DNA from: PGYR01 sp034670025
GTDB lineage: Bacteria > Bacteroidota > Ignavibacteria > Kapaibacteriales > UBA2268
Direction: 5' to 3'
DNA length: 39,705 bases
NCBI GenBank assembly: GCA_034670025.1
Contig: JAXMOE010000011.1
Coordinates: 1-39,705, forward strand
The notes under the pieces: generated by a model
Seen by the model: the letters and a program-made list of their open reading frames with translations, nothing else
Told to the model about the DNA's origin: nothing
Database searches by the model: none
Shown here: positions 16,759-26,498 of the stretch, piece after piece
Position numbering within the stretch: position 1 is the first letter of the stretch
Layout: every line of letters starts with the position of its first letter
Translations under genes and position numbers: made by a program

Positions 16759-18095
16759 TGATAAGAAATATCATTCTAATAGCATTGGGGCTGTTTGCTA
16801 TGAGTAGCACTGCACTAATGTCTCAAGATAATGAGAACGTTTTCCCTTATGACTACGAGGTCAACACGCTGGAAAACGGTCTGAAGATAATAACTATACC
16901 TATGCCATCGAACGGCATTGTGTCTTACTATACATTGGTAAGAACTGGTGCGAGAGATGAGTATGAGCAAGGAAAAACTGGTTTTGCTCACTTTTTTGAA
17001 CACATGATGTTCCGTGGTACTAAGAAGTACCCAGGCACAGTTTACGATAGCTTGATTATATCTATCGGTGCTGATGGCAACGCTTATACAACTGATGATT
17101 ATACTGCTTACCACCTTAGCTTGTCCAAAGAAGATTTGGATTTAGTTATGGAGCTGGAAAGCGATAGGTTCCAAAACTTGAGCTACCCAGAAGCAGATTT
17201 CAAAACAGAAGCTGGTGCGGTTTATGGTGAGTACAGAAAGAATATTACTAACCCGATTAGTGTACTTTGGGAAAAGCTGAAATATACGGCTTACGACAAG
17301 CATACTTATAAGCACTCGACTATTGGCTTTGTTGAAGATATTAAGGCAATGCCTACTCTTTATGAGTACAGCATGGAATTTTACAGTAACTACTACAGAC
17401 CCGAAAACAGCATCCTTATGGTAGCTGGCGATATATCTACTGCAGATATATTAGAAAAAGCGAAGAATTATTACGGTGAGTGGGAACAAGGTTACACAGC
17501 TCCTAAAGTAGAGTCAGAGCCAGAGCAAACTGCTGCAAGAAGTGCAGAAGTTAAATATGATGGTAAGACTAACCCGATTGTCGGCATTGGCTACAAGGCA
17601 GAAGCTTTCGATGCAACTGACAAATCTGTTATCGCTCGTGAGCTGATTGGCGATTTGGCTTTTGGTTCTAATAGTGATTTGTACAAAAAACTATATTTGA
17701 AAGAGCAGAAAGTGCAGTATATTTCACCATACTTCCCTCAGAACAGAGACCCATTTATGTCAATCATATACACTATGGTCAACGACCCAAGTGATATTGA
17801 TTACGTAAAGGCAGAGGTACAGAAATCTGTGGATTGGTTCCAAAACAATTTGGTTGATAAAAAGAAGTTAGAAGATTTGAAAAAGCGTCAGAAATACGCT
17901 TTCCTAATGAGCTTAGACACTCCTGCTAACGTAGCTGGGAACTTAGCGAGAATAGTTGCTATAACTGGGGGTATGGATGCTGTGGAGCAATACTTCCAGA
18001 CTTTGGCTTCTATCACTCCCGAAGACATACAAGCAGAGGCAAAAACGATGAGCGAAGACAAAAGAACAATAATAGAATTACAGGGGGCTAAGTAA
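16758..18095 (+). CDS. Zinc metallopeptidase, M16 family (catalytic member)
   Basis: A 445-residue exported peptidase. A signal peptide covers about residues 1-22. The inverted zinc motif is H78-F-F-E81-H82 in GFAHFFEHMMFRGT, with the third ligand expected at E158 in GAVYGEYRK, 77 residues after E81 as usual for M16. The length corresponds to one M16B subunit. AAAGGAGAG stands just before the start, a strong ribosome-binding site for this lineage, and the ATG overlaps the antiporter stop. The next gene is a non-catalytic M16 partner overlapping by one base, so the pair probably forms a heterodimeric chamber in the periplasm. Confidence 0.93.
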   Translation: MIRNIILIALGLFAMSSTALMSQDNENVFPYDYEVNTLENGLKIITIPMPSNGIVSYYTLVRTGARDEYEQGKTGFAHFFEHMMFRGTKKYPGTVYDSLIISIGADGNAYTTDDYTAYHLSLSKEDLDLVMELESDRFQNLSYPEADFKTEAGAVYGEYRKNITNPISVLWEKLKYTAYDKHTYKHSTIGFVEDIKAMPTLYEYSMEFYSNYYRPENSILMVAGDISTADILEKAKNYYGEWEQGYTAPKVESEPEQTAARSAEVKYDGKTNPIVGIGYKAEAFDATDKSVIARELIGDLAFGSNSDLYKKLYLKEQKVQYISPYFPQNRDPFMSIIYTMVNDPSDIDYVKAEVQKSVDWFQNNLVDKKKLEDLKKRQKYAFLMSLDTPANVAGNLARIVAITGGMDAVEQYFQTLASITPEDIQAEAKTMSEDKRTIIELQGAK

Positions 18096-19630
18096 TGAGA
18101 AACTTTAAGACAATCAATATATTAGCACTGACTATTCTTTTGGCTCTAACGGCTACGTCTTGTAGAACTGGCGACAAAGCGGATGATGAAATGAACACAA
18201 ACAAAGTACTAATGCAAGTAGATAATGACCCAATAGTGGCCTACAATATCTGGTTCAAAGTTGGTTCAGTGAACGACCCACAGGGCAAAGAGGGCTTGAC
18301 TTACCTAACAGCGGAAATGATGGCTGATGCTTCGACTAAGAGCAATGATTACTCTGCTATATTGGAGAAGATGTACCCGATGGCTTCTGGCTATGGCGCT
18401 AAAGTTGACAAGGAAATGACTACATTCAGAGGCAAGACTCACAAGGACAACTTAGACGAGTACAATAAGCTATTTATGGATGCCGTTTTGAACCCAGCTT
18501 TCAAGGAAGAGGACTTCAATAGAGTGAAGAACAATACTTTGAATTATATCAAGAATGTTCTTAGATATTCGAGTGATGAAGAGCTTGGCAAATTTGCACT
18601 TTACAACTATGTATTCGAAGGTACGCCTTATGGCCACCTGATGGTAGGTAGTGTAGAAGGAATAGAGAATATTACGCTGGAAGACATTAAGCAACACCAC
18701 AAAAACTACTTCAATGCTAATAACTACACTATTGGTCTTGGTGGCGGTTACCCAAGCGATATGGTTGACAAAGTTGACACTGAGCTTAACAAATTGCAAG
18801 ACACAGCTATCAACACTATGGTAGATGTAACTCCGAAGCCAATCAATGGACTGGAAGTTCTATTAGTAGAGAAAGAAAACAACTCAACAGCAATCAGTTT
18901 TGGTTTCCCAATTTATGTACGCCGTGGCGATGATGATTTCTTCGCATTGGCTCTGTTCAGCTCTTGGTTAGGCGAGCACAGAAACCAGTCGAGTCACTTG
19001 TTCCAGGTTATTCGTGGTGCTCGTGGATTGAACTATGGCGACTATGCTTATATCGAGAGATTCCTAAACGGTGGTAGGTTGAACAAACCAGACCCGAACA
19101 ATGGTAGAAACAACCCACTTTTTGAAGTATGGATAAGACCTGTTCAGCACATTCACAGACATTTTGCTCTTCGTGCGGCTATGCGCGAGTTGCAAAAAGT
19201 AGTTGACAATGGTATGACGGAAGAGCAGTTCGAAACAACTAAGAACTTCTTGAACAAATACTCTATTCACTGGGCGGCTACAACGTCTGAGCGATTGGGC
19301 TACCAAGTTGACTCGGAGTTTTACGGAATAGAAGACGGTGGTAACTACATCAATCACTTCCGTGAGAAAATCAAGAATTTGACTTTGGAGCAAGTGAACG
19401 CTGCAATCAAGAAGCATATACAGTACAACAATGTGAAGATAGCGATGATTACTTCGGATGCAGAGCAATTCAAATCGGACTTAGTTAGCAATGCTGACAG
19501 CCCGATAGAATACAACTCACCGAAGCCAGATATTGTGATGGAAGAGGACAAAGATATATCTACTTACAAATTAGATATAAAAGAAGAGAACGTAACTATA
19601 GTACCTGTGGACGAGATGTTCCAAAAGTAG
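18095..19630 (+). CDS. Non-catalytic M16-family partner subunit, predicted lipoprotein
   Basis: A 511-residue M16-fold protein. Residues 1-22 are a signal and LTATSC (Cys23) a lipobox. Where the catalytic member has HxxEH, this one reads EGLTYLTAEMM, so the zinc ligands are absent. The C-terminal half keeps the pairing motif region with RGARGLNYGDYAYIE and later NKYSIHWAATTSERLGY. In known M16B pairs the inactive subunit completes the substrate chamber, and the same is inferred here. Its lipid anchor would hold the complex at a membrane. The ATG overlaps the preceding stop (TAATG) and a strong terminator follows. Confidence 0.92.
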   Translation: MRNFKTINILALTILLALTATSCRTGDKADDEMNTNKVLMQVDNDPIVAYNIWFKVGSVNDPQGKEGLTYLTAEMMADASTKSNDYSAILEKMYPMASGYGAKVDKEMTTFRGKTHKDNLDEYNKLFMDAVLNPAFKEEDFNRVKNNTLNYIKNVLRYSSDEELGKFALYNYVFEGTPYGHLMVGSVEGIENITLEDIKQHHKNYFNANNYTIGLGGGYPSDMVDKVDTELNKLQDTAINTMVDVTPKPINGLEVLLVEKENNSTAISFGFPIYVRRGDDDFFALALFSSWLGEHRNQSSHLFQVIRGARGLNYGDYAYIERFLNGGRLNKPDPNNGRNNPLFEVWIRPVQHIHRHFALRAAMRELQKVVDNGMTEEQFETTKNFLNKYSIHWAATTSERLGYQVDSEFYGIEDGGNYINHFREKIKNLTLEQVNAAIKKHIQYNNVKIAMITSDAEQFKSDLVSNADSPIEYNSPKPDIVMEEDKDISTYKLDIKEENVTIVPVDEMFQK

Positions 19631-19656
19631 TATCTTAGTTCTCATTTAGTTTTTAC

Positions 19657-19685
19657 AAGCCCGACCGATTGGTTGGGCTTTTTTT
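19657..19685 (+). terminator. Terminator of the antiporter/M16 cluster
   Basis: AAGCCCGACC (19657-19666), loop GATT, GGTTGGGCTT (19671-19680), with one G-U pair, then a T run to 19685. A shorter, similar stem with the same GATT(A) loop style ends the propeller operon region at 30205-30229. Confidence 0.92.
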
Positions 19686-19802
19686 GTGGTTGGGTGTTTA
19701 ATGAAGTGACGCACACGGTAGCTGAGCTTGTCGAAGTGCATACGTCTCAGATAGATAAATGAATTATGGATACTTTGGTATGTGAACAGTAATACTTATA
19801 AT

Positions 19803-20345
19803 CTATTTCTTTGCTTTTTTTAAGCTATTATATATTCTTGCATCATCTGTCTTGGTTAGTGTTGGGAACAACTCAATTAATTTGTCATCTATTTCATGGT
19901 CTAGAAGAGAGGTAAGAAAAAAGTCCTCTCTATCATTAAGTCTAATACGAACATAGTAGAACGAATCTATCATTATAAAATAACGATAAAGGCCTCTTTC
20001 TCTTGAAGGGGAATTATATATTCTAATTTGATCAATGTCTTCTACATTGATACATCTGGTTTCATTCTTGCTCTTTAATATAATTTTCTTTTCATAGATT
20101 AATACTTCCATATCTTTATTTTTATTATAATAATCAATAAATAAAGATAGGCTACTCATATAGTCAAAGAATAAAAATAATCCCAATACTGGAATAATCA
20201 TTAAATCAGTCATCACAGGAAGTATAATTACAGCTATCAGATGTTTAATTAAATTATCTTTGTACTGATTAAAAATAGATTTACCCGTTACTTTTAATCT
20301 ATGTATTTCATCTTCCAAAGTAAAACCGCCCTGACTAAGATTCAT
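19803..20345 (-). CDS. Small membrane protein with PH-like cytoplasmic segment
   Basis: Function unknown. The 180 residues begin with a soluble amphipathic stretch, then two hydrophobic segments (about 34-47 and 50-70). The remainder, beginning MEVLIYEKKIILKSK and continuing NVEDIDQIRIYNSP, has the strand pattern of YcxB/bacterial PH-like domains that follow two helices in many small bacterial proteins. The tail is helical and lysine-rich. The gene is AT-rich and stands alone between the M16 terminator and the T9SS propeller genes. PH-like assignment is by pattern only. Confidence 0.6.
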   Translation of the reverse strand: MNLSQGGFTLEDEIHRLKVTGKSIFNQYKDNLIKHLIAVIILPVMTDLMIIPVLGLFLFFDYMSSLSLFIDYYNKNKDMEVLIYEKKIILKSKNETRCINVEDIDQIRIYNSPSRERGLYRYFIMIDSFYYVRIRLNDREDFFLTSLLDHEIDDKLIELFPTLTKTDDARIYNSLKKAKK

Positions 20346-20559
20346 TAATTATTGCTTGAAAAAGCTCATTTACAAAGATATAAATATTTCAAAAAAAAAT
20401 GTAATTAATAGCTACAGGTTATGTATTATTGCAAAATCTCTGAAGTTTACGTATTATGGGGAATTAAGAAAATAACAATTATTCTTTTTAAATAATTGAG
20501 ACGTTTTTGATGTTCATGTGTCTTTATAAATAGAGATATTACAAAACAAAGATAACTTT

Positions 20560-23500
20560 ATGAAAAAAGCAATACTCATACTCTTACTCTTGCCACTAAT
20601 AGCAAGTGCCCAATTATTCCGTGTGTTCGACATAGACACCAGCGAATACCCAATAATGAAAGCGAAGTTCTATTCGGTAGATGAAAATGGTGACCAAATA
20701 CTAAACCACACCACCTCTGATTTTGAGATAACCGAGAATGGGAGTCCTGCTGAGGTGCTTAGTGTTAGTTGTCCTGACCCTCTACCTATACCTATAAGTG
20801 TGGGTATAATGGTTGACACTTATTATAATATCAACTTGGCAAGACATGGAGCAGAACGATTTGTAAACTTTCTGAAAATGCCTCAAAATGAGATAGGTTT
20901 CACTTACATGGATGGGAGACCATTATTATTTCAGGATTTTACAAAAGATAAATCGAAAGTCCGTAATAGCTCAAAACAAATACCTCCAGCACCAGGAGGT
21001 GCAAGTGTTTCAGAAATGTTCTTTGATGAATATGCAGGAGGAATAGAGTTAATAAAAAACAGAGAAGCACAGAATAGAGTACTAATATTTGTTAGTGACT
21101 TACACTGTCCAAATCTTAATATAGATGAACAAGAATTAATTCAACAAGCCAAAGATAATAAAATTAAAATATATACGGTACTACTCGGCACTACAGATTA
21201 CACGGGGTTATTTACCAGAATAGCTGATAACACAAATGGAAATGTTTTTGAAAATGTGAGAGATAGTTCAGAGATAGAAGATATATTTGAAGGAATAGTT
21301 TTCAGAGAACAAAATGATCCTTGTGAGATAACTTGGAATGGCAGTATACCATGTGAGAGATTAGTTGAGTTAAACATAACAAATTACAAAACTGATAAGA
21401 TTTATAAACATAAGTATGAACTTCATGAAAAGCAAACATCCAATTTATCTTTTTTAAGTCATTTTATAAGGTTTGAAAAAATTAACAAAGGCGAAGTGAA
21501 AGATACTACTGTATTAGTTTCTGCTTTTAACGAAGAACAAATTATTAATGAAATAGAGTTTATACCGGATTATAATAATTTTACAATTCTCAACCCTTTA
21601 CCTGTAAAAATAAAAAATGGCAGAAGTATAAACTTAAAGTTACAATTCTCTGCAACAGATACAAATCATCGATATACTAAGCTAGTTTTGAAGACTAATA
21701 AATGTAACTTTTCTGTTGGCATAGTTACAGGCGATGATAATATTAAATTATCAGAACGAACTTTAGAAGTAATAACTCCAAATGGAGGTGAGTTGTATTT
21801 TGCTGGCAAAGATTCAATAATCAAATGGGATGGAATCTCAAAAAATGAAAAAACAGTTGTAAAATTTAGCTCAGATAATGGTAGAAATTGGATAAATTTG
21901 AAGGACTCAGCCTATAACTTGACAACTAACTGGAAAGTTCCATCTATTCAATCAGATAGTTGTCTTGTTTCTGTTTCTCAATATCACTATCAAAATAAAC
22001 AAATTGATATGTCAAGAGATATAGAATGGAAAAATATATATGGTGGAAAAGAAAATGATGAATTAAACTCGACTATTCAATTAAATGATGGAGGTTATTT
22101 GTCAGTTGGAGGTAGTAAATCGACTGATGGTAATTTAGCATTATCAGGGAACAGAGGTAATTACGATGCTTGGGTAATGAATACAGACAGTTTTGGTGAA
22201 GTTCAATGGTCAAAAACGTATGGAGGCTCAGGTTTAGATATTCTGAATTCTGTAATACAAACTAAAGATGAGGGATATATACTTGCAGGAAAAACAAATT
22301 CTCAAGATGTTGATTTAGAAGGGCTTAATTCAAAGGGTGATTTTGATGCTTGGATTATGAAAGTTGATAAAAATGGTTCAATTGAATGGTCTAGAATCTA
22401 TGGTGGAACAAGGTCAGATTTAATTTTAAATATAGTCGAAACTCAAGATGAAGGGTTTTTAGCATTAGGTACAACTATGTCAAATGACCATGACTTGTCA
22501 AATTCTGGTAATAATGGGCTAACTGATGCTTGGGTAATAAAGTTTAACAGTGATGGTTATATAGAATGGTCAAAAACTTATGGCGGATCATCAAATGATT
22601 ATTTACAATCAATTGTGACAACAGTAGATGGTGGTTATATATTCGCCGGTGGATCTTCCTCGAGTGATGGCGATTTAATGAATTCTGGAAACAAAGGAGG
22701 AAAAGACATATGGGTTTTGAAAGTTAATAAATTTGGAATAATAGAATGGTCAAAAACTTATGGTGGGTCTGATGTTGAATCAGCAAATGACATAAAGCAA
22801 ACCGTTAATTATGGTTTTATAGTCGTTGGTTATTCTTCCTCGAACGATGGTGATTTATCCAATGTAGGAATTTATGGTTCTTCAGATATATGGGTATTAA
22901 AATTAAATTCTTTTGGTAATTTAGAATGGTCTGAAACTTATGGTGGATCAAGTCATGAATCAGCACTAAAAGTAATTAATTCAAATGATTATGGTTATAT
23001 AGTAGCGGGACATAGTCAGTCAACAAACGGTGATTTAGAAGGTTTATCTATTCTCGGTGAAGTAGATCTGTGGATTTTTAAACTCAACCCATTAGGAGAA
23101 AGAGAATGGTCAGAAACATATGGTGGTTCGAAATCTGAAAGATTAAAATCAATGTTCATCACCAAAGATAAGGGGTTTATTTTAAATGTAACTTCAGATT
23201 CTCAGAATGGTGATGTCCAAAAATTCATTAATGAAAATAATTATGAAAATAGTTGGATTCTTAAATTTGCCCCACCTATCCAACCCCTCCAATCCGACAC
23301 ATCGGACGCTGTGTTCTCTATCATAATACCAGAGCCAGTGATACAGAATAATGATATTGACATGGGTGAGATGATTGTTGGGAGTACAAAAGACACTATT
23401 GTTTCATCTGTGATATGCAATACTGGTGATGCACCTTTGCACGTCCTCGGTGTCGATATATCCACGATTTACAATTCTGATGATTTCCTTATTCCTCGTG

Positions 23501-24654
23501 GGGCAGGTGATTTTTATCTCGAAAAAGATGAATGCCAAGATATGATGTTTGAGTTTACCCCATCAGTTCTTGGCAACCGAACAGCAGTTGCAACTATAAG
23601 AACTACGATTGGAGACTTTACAGACATAATTAACATCCGTGGTGTTGGGATAGACCCATTGATTGAAGCTACCACAGATGTGGTTGACTTCGGTCAGTTT
23701 GAGCTAGGTGATGGCAAGGATACCAATGTAGTTTTAATAAAAAATGTTGGTACAGATGATATTACAATCACCGAAACAAAGATAACTGGGCCTGATATGG
23801 AGCAGTTTACATTGCTCACTAATCCAACTAGTTATACAATTGCAGCCGGGCTAGAAGAAGAACTAGAACTTAACTACACAGCAAGATATGGCGGAAGAAC
23901 ATCATCAATCATCGAATTTCACTATGATGGTGTTGGCTCTCCGCTCCGTTCTATGCTCTTCGCTGAGGGAATTGGTGGTGAGGTTTACCCACAAGTACCA
24001 GATGCCTATGTTGGGGAGAGAGTTGAACTTGGGCTACACCTCGGCAGAATAAAGCCAGAGGGCTTAGACGAAGTCGCAACTAATTTCACAGCGACTGTGA
24101 GCTATAACTCAACGCTGCTTGCCCCAATAGATAAAAATATGACAGTTACTACTGAAAACACAACTTCATTTATTGAGATAGAAGGTCAACTCAGCGGTGC
24201 GACACAAATAGCAACAGTGCCAATGAAAGTAGGATTGGGTACAGCTGTTAGCAGTGGATTAGTAGTAATAGAGTTCCAGCTCTACAATGCTAATGGCGAT
24301 TCTGTTGAATATGAAATAGAACCAGGAGTTGGCGAATTCAATGTGCTCGGTATCTGCGAAGAGGGTGGTACTAGATTAATCAATCCCAACGGCGAGCAAG
24401 TTGAGCTGAAAGTCACTCAAGACCAGATGAACACGAATGCAACAGTCAGCTTGAATCTAATCGAATCTGGACAAACAGACTTGATAATATACGATCAGTT
24501 GGGTAATGCAGTAGAAACAGTGTACTCAGGCAAGCCGAGCACTGGCACAAAAGAGATAAACATAGACCTCAGCCAATATGCTAATGGACGATATTACATA
24601 AAGTTGATTACTCCTACGATTACTAAGACAGAGATAATAGAGGTGGTGCGATGA
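20560..24654 (+). CDS. T9SS-exported mosaic: vWA-like, PNGGE domain, seven-repeat propeller, ASH-like and sorting domains (protein A)
   Basis: A 1364-residue secreted protein. Signal peptide 1-17 ends LIASAQ. Residues about 25-255 are vWA-like, but the metal site (DxSxS) is replaced by VDTYYN, so ion binding is doubtful. An immunoglobulin-like ASH segment follows (about 285-395). A PNGGE domain (407-485) resembles the Kre9/KNH-type domain, and then come seven repeats of about 60 residues (487-906) with consensus WSKTYGGS, TxDGGYIxAG, SSxDGDL, DxWVLK. Two further ASH-like domains follow (IDMGEMIVGSTKDTIV and VVDFGQFELGDGKDTNV, about 926-1140), then a cohesin-like stretch and a T9SS type A sorting domain (about 1274-1364, LIIYDQLGNAVETVYSG, NGRYYIKL). 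It is the first of three overlapping genes. Ligand unknown; adhesion or surface binding is inferred. Confidence 0.85.
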   Translation: MKKAILILLLLPLIASAQLFRVFDIDTSEYPIMKAKFYSVDENGDQILNHTTSDFEITENGSPAEVLSVSCPDPLPIPISVGIMVDTYYNINLARHGAERFVNFLKMPQNEIGFTYMDGRPLLFQDFTKDKSKVRNSSKQIPPAPGGASVSEMFFDEYAGGIELIKNREAQNRVLIFVSDLHCPNLNIDEQELIQQAKDNKIKIYTVLLGTTDYTGLFTRIADNTNGNVFENVRDSSEIEDIFEGIVFREQNDPCEITWNGSIPCERLVELNITNYKTDKIYKHKYELHEKQTSNLSFLSHFIRFEKINKGEVKDTTVLVSAFNEEQIINEIEFIPDYNNFTILNPLPVKIKNGRSINLKLQFSATDTNHRYTKLVLKTNKCNFSVGIVTGDDNIKLSERTLEVITPNGGELYFAGKDSIIKWDGISKNEKTVVKFSSDNGRNWINLKDSAYNLTTNWKVPSIQSDSCLVSVSQYHYQNKQIDMSRDIEWKNIYGGKENDELNSTIQLNDGGYLSVGGSKSTDGNLALSGNRGNYDAWVMNTDSFGEVQWSKTYGGSGLDILNSVIQTKDEGYILAGKTNSQDVDLEGLNSKGDFDAWIMKVDKNGSIEWSRIYGGTRSDLILNIVETQDEGFLALGTTMSNDHDLSNSGNNGLTDAWVIKFNSDGYIEWSKTYGGSSNDYLQSIVTTVDGGYIFAGGSSSSDGDLMNSGNKGGKDIWVLKVNKFGIIEWSKTYGGSDVESANDIKQTVNYGFIVVGYSSSNDGDLSNVGIYGSSDIWVLKLNSFGNLEWSETYGGSSHESALKVINSNDYGYIVAGHSQSTNGDLEGLSILGEVDLWIFKLNPLGEREWSETYGGSKSERLKSMFITKDKGFILNVTSDSQNGDVQKFINENNYENSWILKFAPPIQPLQSDTSDAVFSIIIPEPVIQNNDIDMGEMIVGSTKDTIVSSVICNTGDAPLHVLGVDISTIYNSDDFLIPRGAGDFYLEKDECQDMMFEFTPSVLGNRTAVATIRTTIGDFTDIINIRGVGIDPLIEATTDVVDFGQFELGDGKDTNVVLIKNVGTDDITITETKITGPDMEQFTLLTNPTSYTIAAGLEEELELNYTARYGGRTSSIIEFHYDGVGSPLRSMLFAEGIGGEVYPQVPDAYVGERVELGLHLGRIKPEGLDEVATNFTATVSYNSTLLAPIDKNMTVTTENTTSFIEIEGQLSGATQIATVPMKVGLGTAVSSGLVVIEFQLYNANGDSVEYEIEPGVGEFNVLGICEEGGTRLINPNGEQVELKVTQDQMNTNATVSLNLIESGQTDLIIYDQLGNAVETVYSGKPSTGTKEINIDLSQYANGRYYIKLITPTITKTEIIEVVR
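22018..23275 (+). repeat. Seven-fold protein repeat encoding one predicted beta-propeller (protein A)
   Basis: Seven consecutive units of about 180 bases. Blades begin at the tryptophans of EWKNIYGG, WSKTYGG, WSRIYGG, WSKTYGG, WSKTYGG, WSETYGG and WSETYGG. Blades 3-6 are the most regular; blade 7 has lost the terminal DxW pattern. Confidence 0.8.
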
Positions 24655-26498
24655 TGAATAATACATTGAAATTCCTAACACTAACCTTGATACTAACCTT
24701 ACATTTGTCAGCAGCTGATAGTTTGAAGTTAATACAACCCAATGGTGGGGAGGTCTTTGAAGCTGGAACAACAACTGATATTCTGTGGGAGGGAATCCCT
24801 GATTCAACTTCAGTAACGATAAAGTTTAGCTCAGATAATGGTAGAAATTGGAGTGTAATTTCTGAATCCGTATCTGGGCCTACTGAACAATGGAATATAC
24901 CGTTTATTGAATCAGATAGTTGCTTGATTTTAATATCTCAAGATTGTTATATGCCAATTGATAAACCAGAAATAGAATGGGAGTTGTCTCTTGGTGGTAG
25001 TGGTGCTGATGTGGCAAATTCTATAATTCAAACATCTGATGGTGGTTACACTATTGCGGGATACAGTAATTCTATTAATGGAGATAGGACTAGCCAATAT
25101 AGCAATCATGATTATTGGATTGTCAGGATAAATTCAAAAGGAAAGCTAGTCTGGGAAAAATCTTATGGAGGTAGTGGTCTTGATTTTCCTTATTCAATCA
25201 TTCAGACTAATGATAAAGGATACGCTATTGCAGGATATAGCAGTTCAGATGATATTGATGTAACTAATTCGAAAGGCAAGTCAGATTATTGGATAGTCAA
25301 ACTAACACCTGATGGAGAATTGGAATGGGAAAAATCTTTTGGGGGTTCAAATGATGACGTTGCTAATTCTATAATTCAAACATCAGATAATGGTTATTTA
25401 ATTGCTGGTTATAGCTTGTCTTATGATGGAGACATTACTAATCCTAAAGGGAATACAGATTACTGGATAATTAAGTTATCAGCTAATGGAGAACTGGATT
25501 GGGAAAAATCTTTTGGGGGAACTTGGAATGATGCTGCACAAACAATTATTCAATTAGCTGATAGCGGGTTTGCTGTAATTGGTTATAGCAGTTCAATAAA
25601 CGGAGACATAACAAATCCAAAGGGAAATTCGGATATATGGATAATCAAATTAACACCAGATGGTGAGTTGGAATGGGAAAAGTCTTTAGGGGGTTCTGGT
25701 ATTGATATCGGTTATTCAGTAGTTCAAACAAAAGATAAGGGTTTTGCTATAGCTGGTTCTACCAACTCAATAGTCGGAAATGATTCTAAACCAAAAGGTG
25801 GGATCAATTATTACGTTGCAAAACTAAGTTCTAATAGTGATATAGTATGGGAAAAATCTTTCGGAGGAAATAATATAGATGTTGCCAATTCAATAATTCA
25901 AGCTTATGATAATAGTTTTGTAGTTTCCGGATATAGTAATTCTTCCGGTAAAGATATAACTGAATCCAAAGGAAATAATGATTATTGGGTTATCAGACTA
26001 AGTGAAAAAGGTGAGTTGGAATGGGAAAAGTCCTTGGGTGGTTTTGCCAATGAATATTCAGGGTCAATAATTCAATCTAATGATTGTGGATTTATTGTAG
26101 CAGGAAACAGCAGTTCTAGTGAAGGTGATGTGATTAGTCCCAAGGGAAGTAATGATTATTGGTTAGTAAAACTATCTAGCAGCTCATCGCGATCACATCA
26201 ATTTGACTATTCTGATGATCTTTTCACTATTTATAAAAATTCAATCTATTTTTACGTTTATAATAATAACCAATCAAATTCTGCAAATGCTGTGGTAATA
26301 TTAGAAGAAGACACAGAGATTACAATTGAGGTGTTTGATGTTTTGGGTAGAAGAATAGTGGAGCTGTACTCCGGACTAGCAAAAGAAGGAAGAAATGAAT
26401 ACAGAATAGACTATAATGATTTTCAGTCTGGTCGCTATTTTGTCAGGTTAACAACTCCATCTGAGACTAAGACAGAGATAATAGAGGTAGTAAGATAG
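24651..26498 (+). CDS. T9SS-exported PNGGE plus seven-repeat propeller protein (protein B)
   Basis: A 615-residue minimal version of the family. The signal peptide is FLTLTLILTLHLSAAD, the PNGGE domain covers 30-105, seven repeats run from 106 to about 510, a short Ser-rich linker follows, and a T9SS sorting domain ends the protein (about 535-615; TIEVFDVLGRRIVELYSG, SGRYFVRL, KTEIIEVVR). Its repeats (consensus WEKSFGGS, SIIQTSDxGY, AGYSxS, GDITNPKGN, DYWIIKL) are more alike to each other than those of A or C, suggesting recent amplification or homogenisation. The ATG overlaps the end of gene A (ATGA), and the stop overlaps the GTG start of gene C, so the three are one transcript. No enzyme motif is seen; a binding or structural surface role is inferred. 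Confidence 0.85.
   Translation: MMNNTLKFLTLTLILTLHLSAADSLKLIQPNGGEVFEAGTTTDILWEGIPDSTSVTIKFSSDNGRNWSVISESVSGPTEQWNIPFIESDSCLILISQDCYMPIDKPEIEWELSLGGSGADVANSIIQTSDGGYTIAGYSNSINGDRTSQYSNHDYWIVRINSKGKLVWEKSYGGSGLDFPYSIIQTNDKGYAIAGYSSSDDIDVTNSKGKSDYWIVKLTPDGELEWEKSFGGSNDDVANSIIQTSDNGYLIAGYSLSYDGDITNPKGNTDYWIIKLSANGELDWEKSFGGTWNDAAQTIIQLADSGFAVIGYSSSINGDITNPKGNSDIWIIKLTPDGELEWEKSLGGSGIDIGYSVVQTKDKGFAIAGSTNSIVGNDSKPKGGINYYVAKLSSNSDIVWEKSFGGNNIDVANSIIQAYDNSFVVSGYSNSSGKDITESKGNNDYWVIRLSEKGELEWEKSLGGFANEYSGSIIQSNDCGFIVAGNSSSSEGDVISPKGSNDYWLVKLSSSSSRSHQFDYSDDLFTIYKNSIYFYVYNNNQSNSANAVVILEEDTEITIEVFDVLGRRIVELYSGLAKEGRNEYRIDYNDFQSGRYFVRLTTPSETKTEIIEVVR
24966..26180 (+). repeat. Seven-fold protein repeat encoding one predicted beta-propeller (protein B)
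   Basis: Seven units beginning WELSLGG, WEKSYGG, WEKSFGG, WEKSFGG, WEKSLGG, WEKSFGG and WEKSLGG. At DNA level phrases such as 'gaatgggaaaaatctttt' recur with small changes. No spacers are present, so this is not a CRISPR array. Confidence 0.85.
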
